Positions 1 to 5,607 of a DNA stretch of 5,607 nucleotides are shown here, in pieces. Within the stretch, counting starts at the first letter, position 1. Every line of letters starts with the position of its first letter. A program made the position numbers and the translations under genes. The notes beneath the pieces were generated by a model. That model worked only from the letters and a program-made list of their open reading frames with translations, was not told the origin of the DNA and made no database searches. Origin of the DNA: Hydrogenophaga sp. (GTDB taxonomy: Bacteria > Pseudomonadota > Gammaproteobacteria > Burkholderiales > Burkholderiaceae_C); assembly GCA_020047875.1 (NCBI GenBank), contig JAIFNE010000087.1, positions 1 to 5,607 on the forward strand. The letters are read 5' to 3'.

Positions 1-2
1 CG

Positions 3-593
3 TTTTTCAAGGAAATCAGTTACCCGCTGGGCGTGTTTGGGTTTGTGGTGATGACCTATCTGGTCATTGTCGGGTCGAGCAATGCGGTGAATCTCACCGA
101 TGGCCTCGACGGTCTGGCCATCATGCCGGTGGTGATGGTGGGCTCTGCCCTGGGCGTGTTTGCCTACCTCACCGGCAACGCGGTGTTTGCGCGCTACCTG
201 CTGATGCCCCACATTCCCGGCGCTGGCGAGCTGCTCATTTTCTGTGCGGCCATGGCCGGCGCGGGCCTGGCTTTTCTCTGGTTCAACACCCACCCGGCCC
301 AGGTGTTCATGGGCGATGTGGGCGCGCTCGCGCTCGGCGGCGCGCTGGGCACCATTGCGGTGATCGTGCGGCAGGAAATCGTGCTGGCGATCATGGGCGG
401 CATCTTCGTGGTGGAGGCGCTGTCGGTGATGCTGCAGGTGGGCTACTTCAAGTACACCAAGCGCCGCTACGGCCAGGGCCTGCACCACCACTTTGAAAAG
501 AAGGGCTGGAGAGAAACGCAGGTGGTGGTGCGCTTTTGGATCATCACCATGCTGCTGTGCCTCATTGGCCTGTCCACCCTGAAGCTGCGATGA
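3..593 (+). CDS. mraY: Phospho-N-acetylmuramoyl-pentapeptide-transferase MraY, C-terminal half (5' partial)
   Basis: Integral inner-membrane enzyme that transfers phospho-MurNAc-pentapeptide from UDP to undecaprenyl phosphate, giving lipid I. The reading frame is open from the window edge (first residues FFKEISYPLG), so about the first half of the protein lies upstream; the GTG at 33 is an internal Val codon. Family motifs visible are NAVNLTDGLDGLA (nt 81-119), whose acidic residues belong to the active site, WFNTHPAQVFMGDVG (around 282-323), the HHH motif (483-491) and a C-terminal end VVVRFWII...LKLR typical of MraY. Several hydrophobic membrane segments are present. Odd point: the stretch before HHH reads YGQG-LHHHFE, whereas the family has about eight further residues there (xRIFxMAP type), so an in-frame loss of about 24 nt at 479/480 is inferred. 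The stop overlaps the murD start by ATGA. Identity is very secure; whether this allele is functional is uncertain. Confidence 0.96.
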   Translation, partial: FFKEISYPLGVFGFVVMTYLVIVGSSNAVNLTDGLDGLAIMPVVMVGSALGVFAYLTGNAVFARYLLMPHIPGAGELLIFCAAMAGAGLAFLWFNTHPAQVFMGDVGALALGGALGTIAVIVRQEIVLAIMGGIFVVEALSVMLQVGYFKYTKRRYGQGLHHHFEKKGWRETQVVVRFWIITMLLCLIGLSTLKLR

Positions 594-2365
594 CGCCGTT
601 GAAAGACCACACCGTGCTCGTCCTGGGCCTGGGCATCTCCGGCCTGGCGATGGCGCGCTGGTGCGCCCGCCAGGGGGCACAGGTGACGGTGGCCGACACG
701 CGCGATGCCCCGCCGCAGCTGGCGGCCTTGCGCGCCGAATGCCCCGGCGTGCGCTTTCGTGCCGGGCCATTTGACGCAGCACTGCTCGCGCAGGCGCCAT
801 GGACCATGATCGCCCGCAGCCCCGGGCTGCCACCGGCTTCGCTGGCGCCGCTGCACGACTGGGCGCAGGCGAACGGCGCAGCCTGGGTGGGCGAGCTGGA
901 GCTGTTTGCGCAGGCATTGCGCGAGCTGTCGCTGCGCGAGCACCTGCCCTACCACCCCCGGGTGCTGGCGATCACCGGCACCAACGGCAAAACCACCGTG
1001 ACCGCGCTCACCGGCCAGCTGCTGCAACGCGCTGGCGTGCGCACCGCGGTCGCGGGCAACATCGGCCCGGCGTTGCTGGATGTGCTGGCGCAGGCGCTGG
1101 ACGCCGAAACCGAGGCCGAGCGCGCCGACGCTGAGCAGGCGAGCGCCCTCGCCGTCGAACCCGTGATGCCGGCAGCGCCCGGCGTCGCTGGCGATGGGCT
1201 CGATGCGTCGGTATCGCAAGCCATGGCCGACACGCTGGATACCGAGACCGGGCTGGAACAGCTCGACGACGAGGGCGACGCACCGCTGCTGGTGCCGCCA
1301 CCCGCGGCGCCGCTGCTGCCGCCCCACTTGCCCGCGGTCTGGGTGCTGGAGCTCTCCAGCTTCCAGCTCGACGGGGTGAGCGGGGGCGCTTGGCCCGCCC
1401 TGCCCACCGCGGCCGCGCTGCTCAACCTCAGTGAAGACCACCTCGACTGGCACGGCAGCATGGCCGCCTACAGCGCGGCCAAGGCGGCGGTGTTCGGTGC
1501 GCAGGCGCTGATGCTGCTCAACCGCGACGATGCCCGCGTGATGGCCATGCAGCCCGGCACGGTTACCGTGAAGGTGGGTGGGCGCAACCGCCAGCAGCCA
1601 GCGCGGCCCTGGGCCAGTTTCGGGCTGGACGCACCCACCCGCGTGGGCGACTGGGGCATTGACACGGTGGGCGGCATGGACTGGCTGGTGCGCGCGCTGG
1701 ACCTGGACGAAACGCGCAAGCGCGGGCGCACCACCGAAGACGCCCCGGAAATCTATTTCCAGCGGCTGATGCCGGTGGATGCGCTGCGCATCCGTGGCCG
1801 CCACAACGCCGCCAACGCCCTGGCCGCGCTGGCGCTGGCCACCAGCACCGGCGCACCGCTGGGCGCCATGCTGCACGGCCTGCGCGAATACCGCGGGGAG
1901 CCGCACCGGGTCGAGCCGGTGGGCATCCTCGACGGCGTTGAGTACTTCGACGACAGCAAAGGCACCAACGTGGGCGCCACGCTGGCCGCGGTCAACGGCC
2001 TGGGCGCCGAGCGCCGGCTGGTGGTGATTCTGGGCGGCGACGGTAAGGGGCAGGACTTCACGCCACTGGTTGGCGCGCTGACCCGGCATGCGCGGGCGGT
2101 GGTGCTGATCGGGCGCGATGCGCCGGGCATTCGCGCCGTGGTCGGCGACGCGCTGGGCCAGCGGGCGCTGCTTGATGCCGCGACCCTGCCAGAGGCCGTG
2201 CGGCTGGCGCAGCAACAGGCCCAGGCGGGCGACGCGGTGCTGCTCTCGCCCGCTTGTGCCAGCCTGGACATGTTCGACAACTACCAGCACCGCGCCCAGG
2301 TGTTCGTGGACGCGGTGCACGCGCTGGCCGACGAGCGCGGCGTGCTGCTGGAGGGCGGCGCATGA
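590..2365 (+). CDS. murD: UDP-N-acetylmuramoylalanine--D-glutamate ligase MurD, long form with inserted loops
   Basis: Cytoplasmic ATP-dependent Mur ligase that adds D-Glu to UDP-MurNAc-L-Ala. The 591-residue product shows an N-terminal Rossmann-like motif GLGISG (residues 13-18), the P-loop ITGTNGKTT (128-136, Lys134), GNIG (156-159), ELSSFQLD (254-261), NLSEDHLDWH (279-288, His284), a probable carbamylated Lys298 in SAAKAAVF, DDSKGTN (454-460) and the C-terminal LSPACASLDMFDNY (552-565). The E. coli enzyme is about 438 residues. The excess is mostly an acidic, Ala/Pro-rich insertion at about residues 170-248 and a shorter charged one at about 390-412, before LMPVDALRIRGRHNAANAL. The ATG at 590 is chosen because it overlaps the mraY TGA (ATGA) and starts directly at the family N-terminus; the ATG at 536 would add residues encoded inside mraY. 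There is no strong Shine-Dalgarno sequence, so translation probably depends on coupling from mraY. The stop overlaps ftsW by ATGA. Confidence 0.97.
   Translation: MTPLKDHTVLVLGLGISGLAMARWCARQGAQVTVADTRDAPPQLAALRAECPGVRFRAGPFDAALLAQAPWTMIARSPGLPPASLAPLHDWAQANGAAWVGELELFAQALRELSLREHLPYHPRVLAITGTNGKTTVTALTGQLLQRAGVRTAVAGNIGPALLDVLAQALDAETEAERADAEQASALAVEPVMPAAPGVAGDGLDASVSQAMADTLDTETGLEQLDDEGDAPLLVPPPAAPLLPPHLPAVWVLELSSFQLDGVSGGAWPALPTAAALLNLSEDHLDWHGSMAAYSAAKAAVFGAQALMLLNRDDARVMAMQPGTVTVKVGGRNRQQPARPWASFGLDAPTRVGDWGIDTVGGMDWLVRALDLDETRKRGRTTEDAPEIYFQRLMPVDALRIRGRHNAANALAALALATSTGAPLGAMLHGLREYRGEPHRVEPVGILDGVEYFDDSKGTNVGATLAAVNGLGAERRLVVILGGDGKGQDFTPLVGALTRHARAVVLIGRDAPGIRAVVGDALGQRALLDAATLPEAVRLAQQQAQAGDAVLLSPACASLDMFDNYQHRAQVFVDAVHALADERGVLLEGGA
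2350..2355 (+). promoter_or_regulatory. Ribosome binding site of ftsW
   Basis: GGAGGG lies six bases before the ATG at 2362, inside the last codons of murD. It supports 2362 as the ftsW start over the in-frame upstream ATG at 2254, which lies deep in murD and would add an Arg/Gly-rich leader unlike FtsW, and over the internal ATG at 2374. Confidence 0.7.
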
Positions 2366-3618
2366 TCGCCGCCATGCAGAACACCCTGGCCCGCTGGCGC
2401 GCGGCCCTGGCGGGCGGTGGCGATGGCCTGCCGGTGCGCCTGTCGAGCCGCAGCTACGGCGACACGCGCAGCCCGGCGGTGCGCGAGCTGGGGTTCGATC
2501 AGCCGCTCCTGTGGGTGGTGGTCACGCTGCTGGCCTGGGGTCTGGTGATGGTGTATTCGGCGTCGATTGCGCTGCCTGACAACCCGCGTTTCGGCAACTA
2601 CGAGCCCACCCACTTCGTGACCCGTCACGCGCTGTTCATGGCCATCGGGTTGATCACCTCGTTGGTCGCGTTCCAGCTGCCGATCCGCACCTGGGAGAAG
2701 CTCGCGCCCTGGTTGTTCGGGCTGGCCCTGGTGCTGCTGGCTCTGGTGCTGATTCCCCAGCTTGGGCGCTCGGTGAACGGTGCGCGGCGCTGGATCCCGC
2801 TGGGTGTGATGAACTTCCAGCCGTCCGAACTGGCCAAGCTCGCGGTGTTGATTTACGCCGCCAATTACATGGTGCGCAAAATGGAGGCGCGCGAGCACTT
2901 TCTGCGGGCCGTGCTGCCGATGGCGGTGGCGGTGGGCCTGGCCGGCGTTTTGTTGCTGGCGCAGCCCGATATGGGCGCGTTCATGGTGATCGTGGTGATC
3001 GCCATGGGCATCCTGTTTCTGGGCGGTGTGAACGCCCGCATGTTCTTTCTGATGGCGCTGGTGGTGGTGGCCGCGTTTGCGGTCATGGTCATGACCAGCG
3101 AGTTCCGCCGCGCCCGCGTCTTCGCCTACCTGGACCCCTGGAGCATCGAGCACGCGCTGGGCAAGGGCTACCAGCTCTCGCATTCGCTGATCGCCTTTGG
3201 CCGTGGCGAAATCTTTGGCGTCGGGCTGGGTGGCAGCGTGGAAAAACTGCACTGGCTGCCCGAGGCCCACACCGACTTCCTGCTCGCCGTGATCGGCGAA
3301 GAGTTCGGCCTGATCGGCGTGCTCACGCTGATTGGCCTGTTCCTGTGGCTGACCCGCCGCATCATGGACATCGGACGCCAAGCCATCGCCCTCGATCAGG
3401 TCTTTGCCGGCCTGGTGGCGCAGGGGGTGGGCGTCTGGATGGGCTTCCAGTCGTTCATCAACATCGGCGTGAACCTTGGCGCCCTGCCCACCAAGGGTCT
3501 GACCTTGCCGTTGATGAGCTACGGCGGCTCAGCCCTCCTGATCAACCTCGTGGCGCTGGCCATTGTGCTTCGGGTGGATTATGAAAACCGCCAAATGATG
3601 CGCGGAGGACGGAAATGA
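2362..3618 (+). CDS. ftsW: Septal peptidoglycan glycosyltransferase FtsW (SEDS family)
   Basis: Polytopic inner-membrane SEDS protein that polymerises lipid II at the division septum together with its partner class B PBP FtsI (not in this window). The 418-residue product is normal in length. It has a soluble N-terminus of about 45 residues, then about ten hydrophobic segments (roughly 48-68, 89-105, 115-132, 157-170, 183-200, 204-221, 226-244, 306-330, 345-365, 386-404). SEDS motifs: NGARRWIPLG (139-148) with QPSELAK (153-159), QPDMG (201-205), DPWS...GKGYQLSHSLIAFGRG (258-282), LPEAHTDF (299-306), whose Asp305 matches the catalytic Asp of the family, and LPTKGLTLPLMSYGGSA (375-391). The start overlaps murD by ATGA. 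The last residues, MMRGGRK, are encoded by the left edge of the inserted repeat. The same heptapeptide, ending in Q instead of K, is encoded just before murG, which suggests the original FtsW ended RGGRQ with an ATGA overlap to murG. Confidence 0.97.
   Translation: MIAAMQNTLARWRAALAGGGDGLPVRLSSRSYGDTRSPAVRELGFDQPLLWVVVTLLAWGLVMVYSASIALPDNPRFGNYEPTHFVTRHALFMAIGLITSLVAFQLPIRTWEKLAPWLFGLALVLLALVLIPQLGRSVNGARRWIPLGVMNFQPSELAKLAVLIYAANYMVRKMEAREHFLRAVLPMAVAVGLAGVLLLAQPDMGAFMVIVVIAMGILFLGGVNARMFFLMALVVVAAFAVMVMTSEFRRARVFAYLDPWSIEHALGKGYQLSHSLIAFGRGEIFGVGLGGSVEKLHWLPEAHTDFLLAVIGEEFGLIGVLTLIGLFLWLTRRIMDIGRQAIALDQVFAGLVAQGVGVWMGFQSFINIGVNLGALPTKGLTLPLMSYGGSALLINLVALAIVLRVDYENRQMMRGGRK
3595..3608 (+). 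repeat. Left flanking direct repeat of the ftsW-murG insertion
   Basis: ATGATGCGCGGAGG at 3595-3608 recurs exactly at 3768-3781. The similarity extends to 21 of 24 positions, through the AATGA that holds the ftsW stop here and the murG start there. The offset is 173 bp. The pattern fits a target-site duplication or a duplication of the ftsW/murG junction; the sequence alone does not decide between these. Confidence 0.85.
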
Positions 3619-3791
3619 TGGCAGCGCGGTTTCAACAAAACCGCCAGGCGGCTGCGCAGCAGACGCGGCTGCGTCACGCAGCCATGCGGAGGACGGAAAT
3701 GATGGCAGCGCGGTTTCAACAAAACCGCCAGGCGGCTGCGCAGCAGATGCGGCTGCGGCACGCAGCCATGATGCGCGGAGGTCGCCAATGA
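3615..3791 (+). CDS. Possible 58-aa translationally coupled small ORF made of two 28-residue repeats
   Basis: Open frame of 58 codons lying wholly within the inserted repeats. The ATG at 3615 follows GGAGG (3604-3608) with a six-base spacer and overlaps the ftsW TGA as ATGA. The TGA at 3789 overlaps the murG ATG as ATGA. The product begins MMAARFQQNRQAAAQQTRLR and repeats this block from residue 29 (MMAARFQQNRQAAAQQMRLR), ending MMRGGRQ. It is very basic (many Arg and Gln, one Glu, no Asp), with no signal peptide or hydrophobic segment and no recognised domain. The tail MMRGGRQ is probably the original FtsW C-terminus read in its old frame. Because 84 is divisible by three, the repeat alone keeps the frame open, so an open frame is weak evidence for a protein. 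The ATGA at both ends is the stronger argument that ribosomes pass through it. Its role may be only to hand ribosomes on to murG; a functional peptide is unproven. Confidence 0.4.
   Translation: MMAARFQQNRQAAAQQTRLRHAAMRRTEMMAARFQQNRQAAAQQMRLRHAAMMRGGRQ
3626..3683 (+). repeat. Inverted repeats (hairpins) in repeat unit 1
   Basis: Three perfect inverted repeats lie in a row. GCGGTTTCAACAAAACCGC (3626-3644) has a 7-bp stem with a CAACA loop. GCTGCGCAGC (3651-3660) is a 10-base self-complementary palindrome. GGCTGCGTCACGCAGCC (3667-3683) has a 7-bp GC-rich stem with a TCA loop. In the transcript these could stall exonucleases or ribosomes between ftsW and murG. No U-tract follows, so an intrinsic terminator is not supported. 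Confidence 0.8.
3710..3767 (+). repeat. Inverted repeats (hairpins) in repeat unit 2
   Basis: These are the same three structures 84 bp further on: a stem of 7 with loop CAACA (3710-3728), the palindrome GCTGCGCAGC (3735-3744), and a 7-bp stem with loop GCA (3751-3767). The only two differences from unit 1 fall in the last hairpin's loop and in the spacer before it, so every stem is unchanged. Confidence 0.8.
3777..3781 (+). promoter_or_regulatory. Ribosome binding site of murG
   Basis: GGAGG sits six bases before the ATG at 3788. The same GCGGAGG-N6-ATG layout occurs at 3602-3617 (small ORF start) and 3686-3701 (internal start in repeat unit 2), so the insertion carries three copies of this initiation signal, of which this one serves murG. 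Confidence 0.75.
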
Positions 3792-4870
3792 CCGCCCGCG
3801 CGCCTTGCGTCCTCGTCATGGCCGGCGGTACCGGCGGCCACATCTTTCCTGGGCTGGCCGTGGCCGAAGCGCTGCGCGAGCGCGGCTGGCGCGTGCACTG
3901 GCTGGGCGCGCCCGACAGCATGGAGAGCCGGCTGGTCCCGCCGCGCGGATTTGTGCTGGAGACGATCGCCTTCGGTGGCGTGCGCGGCAAAGGCCCGATG
4001 ACCCTGCTCTTGCTGCCGCTTCGGCTGCAGCGTGCGTTCTGGCAGGCGCTGCAGGTGGTGCGCCGGGTGCAGCCCGATGTGCTGATCGGTCTGGGTGGCT
4101 ACATCACGTTTCCCGGCGGCATGATGGGCACGCTGCTGGGCAAACCGCTGGTGCTGCACGAGCAGAACTCGGTGGCGGGAATGGCCAACAAGATCCTCGC
4201 TGGCATCGCCGACCGCGTGTTCACCGCCTTCCCGAATGTGATGAAAAAGGCGCAGTGGGTCGGCAACCCGTTGCGTCCGGCTTTCCTGAGCCAGCCGGCG
4301 CCTGCGCAGCGATTTGCCGAGCGCCGGGGCCCGCTGCGCCTGCTGGTGGTGGGCGGCAGCCTGGGCGCCAAGGCGCTCAACGACACCGTGCCACAGGCGC
4401 TGGCCCTGCTGCCCGAGGGCGAGCGCCCGGTGGTGCTGCACCAGAGCGGCGAAAAGCAGATCGACGCGCTGCGCGCCAACTACGCCGCTGCCGGGGTGCA
4501 GGCCGAACTCACCCCGTTCATTGATGACACCGCTCAGGCCTTCGCCAATGCCGACCTGATCGTCTGCCGCGCAGGCGCCAGCACCGTCACCGAAATTGCC
4601 GCGGTGGGCGCGGCAGCGTTGTTTGTTCCCTTTCCCGCGGCGGTGGACGACCACCAGACCACCAACGCCCGCTTCCTGGTGGACGCGGGCGCCGCCTGGC
4701 TGGTGCCGCAGCCCGAGTTCACGCCCGAGGCATTGGCGCGCACGCTGCGCACCGTGCAGCGGGAGCAGTTGCAGGCGATGGCCGAGAAGGCCAAACAGAT
4801 GCAGAAGACCGACGCCGTGGCGGCCGTGGTGGCCGCTTGCGAACAACTTTCGAAAGTGAAAACGGCATGA
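3788..4870 (+). CDS. murG: UDP-GlcNAc:lipid I N-acetylglucosaminyltransferase MurG
   Basis: Peripheral inner-membrane GT28-family enzyme that transfers GlcNAc from UDP-GlcNAc to lipid I, producing lipid II on the cytoplasmic face, the substrate later polymerised by FtsW and class A PBPs. The 360-residue product has the usual length. Motifs in order: GGTGGHIFP (residues 13-21, His18 conserved), GVRGKG (64-69), GLGGYITFPGG (101-111), HEQNSVAG (124-131), VGNPLR (158-163), GGSLGA (189-194), RAGASTVTE (261-269) and PFPAAVDDHQTTNA (281-294), the last two lining the nucleotide-sugar site of the C-terminal GT-B domain. The start at 3788 has a good Shine-Dalgarno sequence and puts the glycine-rich loop at its normal distance from the N-terminus. 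Unlike the other junctions, murG is separated from ftsW by 169 bp of inserted repeat. The stop overlaps murC by ATGA. No frameshift or missing motif is seen. Confidence 0.97.
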   Translation: MTARAPCVLVMAGGTGGHIFPGLAVAEALRERGWRVHWLGAPDSMESRLVPPRGFVLETIAFGGVRGKGPMTLLLLPLRLQRAFWQALQVVRRVQPDVLIGLGGYITFPGGMMGTLLGKPLVLHEQNSVAGMANKILAGIADRVFTAFPNVMKKAQWVGNPLRPAFLSQPAPAQRFAERRGPLRLLVVGGSLGAKALNDTVPQALALLPEGERPVVLHQSGEKQIDALRANYAAAGVQAELTPFIDDTAQAFANADLIVCRAGASTVTEIAAVGAAALFVPFPAAVDDHQTTNARFLVDAGAAWLVPQPEFTPEALARTLRTVQREQLQAMAEKAKQMQKTDAVAAVVAACEQLSKVKTA

Positions 4871-5607
4871 AACATGCCATTCGCCACATCCATTTCGTCG
4901 GCATCGGCGGCGCTGGCATGAGCGGCATCGCCGAGGTGCTGCTGAACCAGGGCTACCGGATTTCGGGCAGCGATCTGGCCGAGGGAAGCGCCACGCGGCG
5001 GCTGGTGGCCATGGGTGCCGAGGTGTTCATCGGGCACGACGCGCGCCATGTGCAGGGGGCCGACGCCATCGTCACCTCCACGGCAGTCAAGGCCGACAAC
5101 CCCGAGGTGCTCGCGGCCCGCGCCCGGCTGGTGCCGGTGGTGCCGCGCGCGGTGATGCTGGCCGAGCTGATGCGCATGAAAAAACGCATGGCAAAACGAC
5201 CACCACCAGCCTGGTGGCCAGCGTGCTGGCCGCGGCCGATATGGATCCAACGTTTGTGATCGGCGGGCGCCTCAACAGCGCCGGTGCCAACGCGCAGCTG
5301 GGGTCGGGTGAATACATCGTGGTCGAGGCCGACGAGTCCGACGCCTCGTTCCTGAATCTGCTGCCGGTGCTCTCGGTGGTGACCAACATCGACGCCGATC
5401 ACATGGACACCTACGGCCACGACTTTGGCCGACTCAAGGGCGCGTTCGTCGAGTTCTTGCACCGCATGCCGTTTTACGGCGCGGCGGTGGTGTGTGTGGA
5501 CAGCGAAGCGGTGCGCGACATCCTGCCGCAGATCGCGCGCCCCATCACCAGCTACGGCTTCGCCGAGGACGCGCAGGTGCGCGCCATCGGTGTGCGGGCC
5601 GACGCGG
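4867..5607 (+). pseudogene. murC: UDP-N-acetylmuramate--L-alanine ligase MurC, frameshifted near the P-loop and 3' partial
   Basis: MurC is the cytoplasmic Mur ligase that adds L-Ala to UDP-MurNAc. The start at 4867 overlaps the murG stop (ATGA) and gives MKHAIRHIHFVGIGGAGMSG, the family N-terminus; an ATG at 4837 would only add murG-internal residues. The first frame is normal to AELMRMKK (Lys106, nt 5182-5184), then runs out of frame to a TGA at 5257-5259. The correct protein resumes in the -1 frame at 5184 with THGKTTTTSLVAS, then EADESDASFL (from 5325), NIDADHMDTYGHD (5385-5423) and on to the window edge without a stop. Family members have about seven residues (xGIAIAG) between K and T; only two bases remain, so about 19 nt are missing. 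The first Gly of the ATP-binding GTHGKT loop is lost, so even ribosomal slippage would probably give an inactive enzyme. Because murC is normally essential and single copy, a sequence or assembly error is at least as likely as a true pseudogene. Confidence 0.9.

Larger units (their letters stand above)
3602..3769 (+). repeat. Two tandem copies of an 84-bp hairpin-rich repeat between ftsW and murG
   Basis: Unit 1 is 3602-3685 and unit 2 is 3686-3769. They differ at two positions only (C3664/T3748 and T3674/G3758), so 82 of 84 are identical. Each unit starts GCGGAGGACGGAAATGATGG and contains three inverted repeats. The unit length is a multiple of three and both units stay open in the frame of the small ORF. 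The structure resembles a REP/BIME-type or MITE-like palindromic repeat. No transposase and no known insertion-sequence ends are visible. I do not recognise the family with certainty; a dispersed repeat of the host genome is an inference. After unit 2, a third GCGGAGG follows at +89 and belongs to the murG ribosome binding site. Confidence 0.93.

Noticed and set aside
467..2320. 617-codon open frame on the minus strand across mraY and murD
   Set aside because: It is antisense to two clear conserved genes, is His/Gln/Arg/Gly rich with no recognisable domain, and is explained by high GC content and codon bias of the + strand genes.
2254..2361. Upstream ATG extension of ftsW by 36 codons
   Set aside because: It lies inside the conserved MurD C-terminus and encodes an Arg/Gly-rich leader. 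The ATG at 2362 has GGAGGG and an ATGA overlap.
3609..3620. Programmed -1 frameshift extending FtsW through the repeat to the murG start
   Set aside because: The codons CGG AAA TGA offer poor re-pairing in the -1 frame (GAA for a Lys tRNA) and there is no slippery heptamer. Stop-restart at ATGA explains the layout better.
3626..3767. Intrinsic transcription terminator after ftsW
   Set aside because: The hairpins are GC-rich but none is followed by a run of T on either strand, and murG and murC downstream need transcription.
3602..3781. CRISPR array
   Set aside because: The two 84-bp units abut directly, with no unique spacers, and repeats are far longer than CRISPR repeats.
3529..3990. Minus-strand open frames running through the 84-bp repeats with a repeated Pro/Leu-rich peptide
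   Set aside because: The repeat length is a multiple of three, so any frame open in one unit is open in both. There is no ribosome binding site or junction logic like that of the + strand small ORF.
3716..4846. 376-codon minus-strand open frame opposite murG
   Set aside because: It is the shadow of a well-conserved murG; composition is dominated by His, Ala, Gln and Arg and no motif is seen.
5179..5185. AAAAAAC as a programmed frameshift site rescuing murC
   Set aside because: The heptamer is not in the register needed for a classical -1 slip in the murC frame. Slippage on the A run would still give a protein lacking the GIAIAG strand and the first Gly of the ATP loop.

Overview
The window is a piece of the division and cell wall (dcw) cluster of a GC-rich Gram-negative bacterium, all on the + strand: mraY (3' half) - murD - ftsW - murG - murC (5' part). 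Gene order, high GC third positions, a long MurD with extra loops and the Burkholderiales-like MraY and MurC sequences suggest a betaproteobacterium, most likely Comamonadaceae. The family placement comes from remembered protein features, not a search.

Layout: mraY ends at 593 and overlaps murD (590-2365) by ATGA. murD overlaps ftsW (2362-3618) by ATGA. murG (3788-4870) overlaps murC (from 4867) by ATGA. The genes supply successive steps of peptidoglycan precursor synthesis: MurC and MurD add L-Ala and D-Glu to UDP-MurNAc in the cytoplasm, MraY makes lipid I, MurG makes lipid II, and FtsW polymerises lipid II at the septum. No promoter or terminator is evident, as expected inside a tightly packed, translationally coupled operon.

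The one place where the coupling is broken is ftsW-murG. A 173-bp insertion sits there, made of two 84-bp tandem units (82/84 identical) rich in perfect hairpins and bounded by 14-bp direct repeats. Removing one 173-bp period restores an ATGA overlap of ftsW and murG. The insertion also contains a 58-codon open frame with its own Shine-Dalgarno sequence. Its ATG overlaps the ftsW stop and its TGA overlaps the murG ATG, so coupling could still pass through it. This is the most unusual feature of the window.

Two other anomalies affect essential genes. mraY lacks about 8 codons just before its HHH motif. murC lacks about 19 nt at its ATP-binding loop, which shifts the frame. Either both are sequence or assembly errors, or the locus is damaged. 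murD, ftsW and murG look intact.
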